A stretch of DNA of 64,000 nucleotides from DASUPK01 sp963763955 (GTDB lineage: Bacteria; Actinomycetota; Thermoleophilia; Solirubrobacterales; 70-9): NCBI GenBank assembly GCA_963763955.1, contig CAVXQP010000020.1, positions 9,630 to 73,629 of the forward strand, read 5' to 3'. The number at the start of each line of letters is the position of its first letter. The stretch's first letter is position 1. The position numbers and the translations under genes are program-made. Below the pieces are notes generated by a model, which was not told where the DNA came from, made no database searches, and worked only from the letters and a program-made list of their open reading frames with translations. Of the stretch, positions 60,395-64,000 are shown in pieces.

Positions 60395-61411
60395 ATGCTG
60401 AAGCTGCGGCGGGGGGTGGTGACGAAGGAGGATCCCATCACGGTGCGGATCGGTGCCGAGGAGAGGGCTGCGTGGGCGGACGAGCGGCTGGTCGGGAAGG
60501 TCTGCGAGGGCGATGAGGTGATCGTCAACACCCAGGCCCGTGACCTGGGCCTCGGCTCGGGAGGCTGCGACGTCGTCCACGTCAACCTGACGCGCGGCCT
60601 GGATGCACCCGGCGCCGACCGGGCGACCGCGATGAAGCTCAACTACACCTCGCTCCAGCATCCGGTCGAGCCGGTGGAGGCACGCACGGAGAGCTCGGCG
60701 GCGAGGAGGATTCCGGTGCTGGTGCTCTCCCTGCACGGGCAACTCCCCCCCGCGGCCTGGGCGACCGCGCGCGCCGGGTCGGCGATGCGAGTCGGCTACG
60801 TCCAGACTGCGGGCGGCGCGCTGCCGGGTCCGCTCTCGGGGGACGTCGCCGAGCTCCGCCGGCGGGGGCTGCTCTGCGAGCATCTGACCGCCGGGCCCGC
60901 ATACGGCGGCGAGACGGAGGCGCTCACCGTGATCGGCGGGCTGCAGGCGGCGGCCGGGCCGCTCGGCTGGGATGCCGTGATCGCCGCCCCGGGCCCCGGG
61001 ATAGTCGGGTCGGGCAGCGAGCTGGGTCACGGGGGGATGGCCGCCCTGGGCACGGCGCATGCCGCGCTCGCCCTCGGACTCGAGACCCTGCTCGCCCCGC
61101 GGATGTCGAGCGCCGACCCGAGACCGCGGCACCGCGGCCTGAGCCACCACACCGCCACGGTCCTGCGGTTGCTGCTTGGGGAGGTGCGGGTGCCCGTCCC
61201 GGCCGATGAGCCGCTCGGTGAGCTGCGCGACACATGCGGTGACCGGCACGAGCTCTGGCCGCGCGAGGCTCCCGTCGAGGAGTACGCGGCGAGCGGTCTG
61301 CCGGCGACGCACATGGGCCGCGAGCTCGCCGAGGACCGGCTCTTCTTCGCGGCCGCGCTGGCCGCGGGAGACGCGCTCGCGGCGGCGGTGCTCGCAGAGG
61401 TCCCGGCATGA
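60395..61411 (+). CDS. DUF3866 protein
   Basis: 338 aa. LKLRRGVVTKEDPITVRIGA, LNYTSLQHPVEPVE, PVLVLSLHGQLPP, APGPGIVGSGSELGHGG and HRGLSHHTATVL are the conserved blocks of DUF3866, found in actinobacteria and firmicutes, often near NUDIX/xerD genes. No enzymatic assignment is known to me; the SLHGQLPP and GPGIVG loops look like ligand sites. Stop overlaps the NUDIX start (ATGA). Confidence 0.82.
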   Translation: MLKLRRGVVTKEDPITVRIGAEERAAWADERLVGKVCEGDEVIVNTQARDLGLGSGGCDVVHVNLTRGLDAPGADRATAMKLNYTSLQHPVEPVEARTESSAARRIPVLVLSLHGQLPPAAWATARAGSAMRVGYVQTAGGALPGPLSGDVAELRRRGLLCEHLTAGPAYGGETEALTVIGGLQAAAGPLGWDAVIAAPGPGIVGSGSELGHGGMAALGTAHAALALGLETLLAPRMSSADPRPRHRGLSHHTATVLRLLLGEVRVPVPADEPLGELRDTCGDRHELWPREAPVEEYAASGLPATHMGRELAEDRLFFAAALAAGDALAAAVLAEVPA

Positions 61412-61941
61412 GCGACGAGCCGCTCAAGAAGGTCGGCGGCAAGCTCGTCCATCGGGGGCCGATCGCGTCCGTGCGGATGGAGACGTTTCAGTACGCCGAC
61501 GGCAGCCGGGCCACTCGGCAGGTGGTGGTTCACCCCGGCGCGGTCTGCGTGATCCCACACGACGGACGTGTCCTCTACATGGTCGAGCAGCCGCGCGAGG
61601 CGGTCGAGGAGCCGGCGCTGCTCGAGCTGCCCGCCGGGAAGCTCGACGTAGAGGGCGAGAGCCCGCTGGAGTGCGCCCAGCGCGAGCTGGTGGAGGAGAT
61701 CGGCAAGTCGGCCGGGGACTGGCGAGAGCTGAAGAGCTTCTTCACCAGCCCCGGATTCACGAACGAGCGCGTCTGGCTCTTCCTGGCGACGGAGCTCTAC
61801 GACGTGCCCAGCCAGCCGTCGCCGGGAGAGCGCATCGAGGTGGTGGAGATCCCGCTGGCCGAGCTCGAGGGCGCGATCGAGCGCTGCGAGGATGCCAAGT
61901 CGCTGATCGGGCTGATGATGCTGAGGGAGCTGAACTCCTGA
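61408..61941 (+). CDS. NUDIX hydrolase (ADP-ribose pyrophosphatase type)
   Basis: 177 aa. NUDIX box AGKLDVEGESPLECAQRELV then EEIG, fitting GX5EX7REUXEEXG. The Pro-rich VEEPALLELPAGK before the box is typical of ADP-ribose pyrophosphatases. Corresponds to Rv1700 by synteny. Followed by xerD after 70 bp. Confidence 0.92.
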   Translation: MSDEPLKKVGGKLVHRGPIASVRMETFQYADGSRATRQVVVHPGAVCVIPHDGRVLYMVEQPREAVEEPALLELPAGKLDVEGESPLECAQRELVEEIGKSAGDWRELKSFFTSPGFTNERVWLFLATELYDVPSQPSPGERIEVVEIPLAELEGAIERCEDAKSLIGLMMLRELNS

Positions 61942-62011
61942 GACGGGTTGCTCCTGCGGAGCACCCTCGCATCGAGGCAGGGACGCGCCGGCGGGCGCTG
62001 AAGTACTGGGT

Positions 62012-62983
62012 ATGGCGACGATTGCGGCCCCCCCTCGTGGGGCTGCGAAGACGCAGGCAGCCGAGCGCTATGAGGGCCTGGTCCTCGACTTCCTCGCGCA
62101 TCTCGAGTTCGAGCGCGGTCTCTCCCGCAACACGCTCGCGGCCTACCGGACGGACCTGCTCCAATTCGGCCGGTTCCTGGCCGAACGCGAGCGCGACGCC
62201 ACCGACGCGGGGGCGAGCGATCTCTCGGACTTCCTCGCGGAGCTCGCGAAGGGAGACGGGAACGGCCGCCCGCCCTGCTCGACGGCGACGGTCCATCGCA
62301 AGGCGGCGTGCCTGCGCTCCTTCTACCGGCATCTGCGCCGGGAGGAAGCGATTGAGGACGACCCGGCCGCCCGTCTGGAGACACCGCGTCGCGGCAAGAA
62401 GCTCCCGGAGGTCCTGAGCTATTCCGAGATGCAGCGACTGCTCGCTCAACCGCGGGGGGACGATCAGGTGACGCTGCGGGACCGGGCGCTGCTCGAGCTC
62501 ATGTACGCGTCCGGGTTGCGGGCCTCCGAGACGATCTCGCTCGAGATCTCCGACGTCGATCTCGAACACGGGATCGTCCGTGCCAGGGGCAAGGGGTCCA
62601 AGGAGCGGCTGGTGCCCGTCGGGGGAAAGGCCATCGCCGCGGTGCGTGTCTATCTGCGGACCGGGCGGCCCAAGTTGGTCCGCTCACACGACGAGCGCAA
62701 GCTGTTCCTCAACTTCCGCGGCGGGTCGCTGACCCGCCAGGGCCTCTACAAGATCGTCCTGCGGCACGCCGAGTCCGCTGGTCTCGGGGACCGAATGAGC
62801 CCGCACACCCTCCGGCATTCGTTCGCAACCCATCTGCTCGCCGGAGGGTGCGATCTGCGGTCGGTCCAGGAGATGCTGGGCCATGCGGATCTCTCGACCA
62901 CCCAGCTGTACACCCACCTCTCCGGCGAGGAGCTGAAGGAGGCCTACTTCAAGGCACACCCGAGGGCGCATCTGTCTCACTAG
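62012..62983 (+). CDS. xerD: Tyrosine recombinase XerD
   Basis: 323 aa. N-terminal SAM-like domain (FLAHLEFERGLSRNTLAAYR) and catalytic domain with R170 (ASGLRASE), Lys in RGKGSKERLVPV, HTLRHSFATHLL and the nucleophile Tyr in TTQLYTHLS. Resolves chromosome dimers at dif with XerC. About 20 residues longer at the N-terminus than usual. Position after the NUDIX gene matches Mycobacterium. Confidence 0.94.
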   Translation: MATIAAPPRGAAKTQAAERYEGLVLDFLAHLEFERGLSRNTLAAYRTDLLQFGRFLAERERDATDAGASDLSDFLAELAKGDGNGRPPCSTATVHRKAACLRSFYRHLRREEAIEDDPAARLETPRRGKKLPEVLSYSEMQRLLAQPRGDDQVTLRDRALLELMYASGLRASETISLEISDVDLEHGIVRARGKGSKERLVPVGGKAIAAVRVYLRTGRPKLVRSHDERKLFLNFRGGSLTRQGLYKIVLRHAESAGLGDRMSPHTLRHSFATHLLAGGCDLRSVQEMLGHADLSTTQLYTHLSGEELKEAYFKAHPRAHLSH

Positions 62984-62992
62984 CCTGCGGGT

Positions 62993-63950
62993 ATGCCGGA
63001 ATTGCCCGAGGTGGAGACGGTTCGTCGCCAGCTCGAGCCGGAGCTGGTCGGAAAGCGGATCACCTCGGCCTCCGTCCTCGACGAGCGGCTGACTCGTCCC
63101 GAGCCGCCGCAGTCGCTGGAACGGGCGGTGGCGGGCAGGGAGGTGACCGCCGTCGCGCGGCGCGGCAAATACCTGCTGATCGGCCTGGAGGGAGGCCGGA
63201 CGCTTGCGCTGCACCTGCGGATGACCGGCAACCTGCTGCTGCGGGACTCGGATCACGGGGAGACGGCGGACCTGATGAAGAGCGATCGCCTGGGCGGGCC
63301 GCGGCTGTACGAGCCGGCTCCGGAGCCGAGCCACGTCCGAGCCCGGTTCGAGCTCGACGACGGCCGGACGCTGCTGTTCACGGATGTGCGCCGGTTCGGG
63401 CAGGCGGTGATCCTCGACGCCGGCGATCAGCTCGATGATTTCTTCGCGGCTCGGCTCGGGATCGAGCCCCTCTCGGGGGAGCTCACCCCGGAGCGGCTGC
63501 TCGAGCTGGCGAAGGACCGAAAGGCGCCGCTCAAGTCCTTCCTGCTGACGCAGACGCGGGTGGCGGGGATTGGGAACATTTACGCGGATGAGGCGCTCTG
63601 GCGGGCGCGGTTGCATCCGCTCTCGCCCGCGGGGTCGATGAACCTCGAGCACGCGCGGGCCTCGTGGAGGGGATCGTGGCGGCTTCGGAGGCCGGGCTCG
63701 ATCATGGCGGGGCGAGCATCGACGACTATCTGGATGCACGTCGGCGGCGCGGCTCGATGCAGGACGAGTCCCTGGTCCACACCAGCGAGGGGGAGCCATG
63801 CCTGCGACCCGCGAGCGAGCACCGCCCGACACCGCCGCCGGTGATCATGAGGATCGTGCCGTCCGGACGCTCGACCTACTTCTGCCCCAACTGCCAGGAG
63901 CGGCTGCGGCGGCGACCGCGGAGGAAGCCAAAGCGCCGGGCAGGGAGGGC
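62993..63950 (+). pseudogene. mutM: Formamidopyrimidine-DNA glycosylase (MutM), frameshifted, altered zinc finger
   Basis: MPELPEVETVRRQLEPEL with catalytic P2/E3, RRGKYLLIGL, LHLRMTGNLL, H2TH region VAGIGNIYADEALWRARLHP. At about 63660 one C seems to be missing; the shifted frame continues LVEGIVAASEAGLDHGGASI, GSMQDESLVHTSEGEPC and YFCPNCQERL. So nearly the whole gene is present. The zinc finger reads CLRP...CPNC, with the second Cys absent and about ten extra residues. The end lies near 63950 or beyond. Confidence 0.83.
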
Positions 63951-64000
63951 GAGGAGCGGGTCACCCAGCCGCCTCCCCTGCCCGAGGGGTTCGCGGTCGG
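63798..64000 (+). CDS. Start of an unidentified gene overlapping the mutM end (partial)
   Basis: From ATG 63798, with GAGGGGGAG just upstream, the frame is open to the window end: MPATRERAPPDTAAGDHEDR, an Ala/Glu-rich middle, then VTQPPPLPEGFAVG. The last motif recalls the start of P1-family (DmpA-like) aminopeptidases, but only a few residues are seen. The true start may be further downstream because the zinc-finger region of mutM uses another frame here. Confidence 0.3.
   Translation, partial: MPATRERAPPDTAAGDHEDRAVRTLDLLLPQLPGAAAAATAEEAKAPGREGEERVTQPPPLPEGFAV

Noticed and set aside
59192..61312. A 706-codon open frame antisense to the M20 peptidase and DUF3866 genes
   Set aside because: High-GC mirror frame; both sense genes show conserved family motifs.

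Overview
The window is a contiguous piece of a high-GC actinobacterial chromosome. The gene order tlyA-nadK-recN-steA-(membrane protein)-pyrG-NUDIX-xerD is the one known from Mycobacterium and other Actinomycetota. Together with a WS/DGAT acyltransferase, a deazaflavin-type nitroreductase remnant, DUF3866 and DUF1918 it suggests Actinomycetota, probably a deep lineage such as Thermoleophilia/Solirubrobacterales. The phylum rests on synteny; the class is a guess from general gene content.

Region by region. (1) 1-5.2 kb: a two-component pair (minus strand), then a tightly overlapping plus-strand operon of three small membrane-anchored Gly/Ser/Thr-rich proteins, an ApbE FMN transferase, a ferric-reductase-like heme membrane protein, an FAD-dependent ferredoxin reductase and a ferredoxin. 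It reads as an electron route from NAD(P)H to the cell surface and is my best candidate for an undescribed system. (2) 5.2-12.2 kb: phosphate (PiT plus DUF47), ZIP and NRAMP-type transporters and a Usp, bracketed by two closely similar FAD oxidoreductases. (3) 12.2-19.0 kb: a decayed ABC exporter whose two remnants lie at the edges of a 6-kb block carrying WS/DGAT, an acyltransferase, a metallo-beta-lactamase-fold protein, a patatin, a nitroreductase pseudogene and a tRNA 3' fragment. (4) 19-37.4 kb: a stress/dormancy-like cluster with two PfkB sugar kinases, four Usp genes, DUF1918, a CBS-containing site-2 protease, a P-type ATPase, a PAS histidine kinase with a NarL-type regulator, a CBS protein, DUF779, a methyltransferase and an APH/P-loop fusion. 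This closely parallels the DosR regulon of Mycobacterium tuberculosis. A 17-bp motif recurs upstream of several of these genes. (5) 37.4-40.1 kb: a gene-poor stretch with small ORFs, a SnoaL relic, a lipase and a serine-recombinase stub. (6) 40.1-64 kb: mostly core genes (efp, nusB, HAD phosphatase, xseB-like, polyprenyl synthase, dxs, then tlyA to mutM) with insertions of two DHA2 exporters, SnoaL-like genes and an alpha/beta hydrolase that lacks its nucleophile.

Several genes are broken by single-base shifts (P-type ATPase, inositol phosphatase, methyltransferase, nitroreductase, mutM, ABC permease), most of them one-base gains. Either the accessory region is decaying or the assembly carries indel errors; read data would tell which. 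No CRISPR array, complete tRNA or rRNA was seen.
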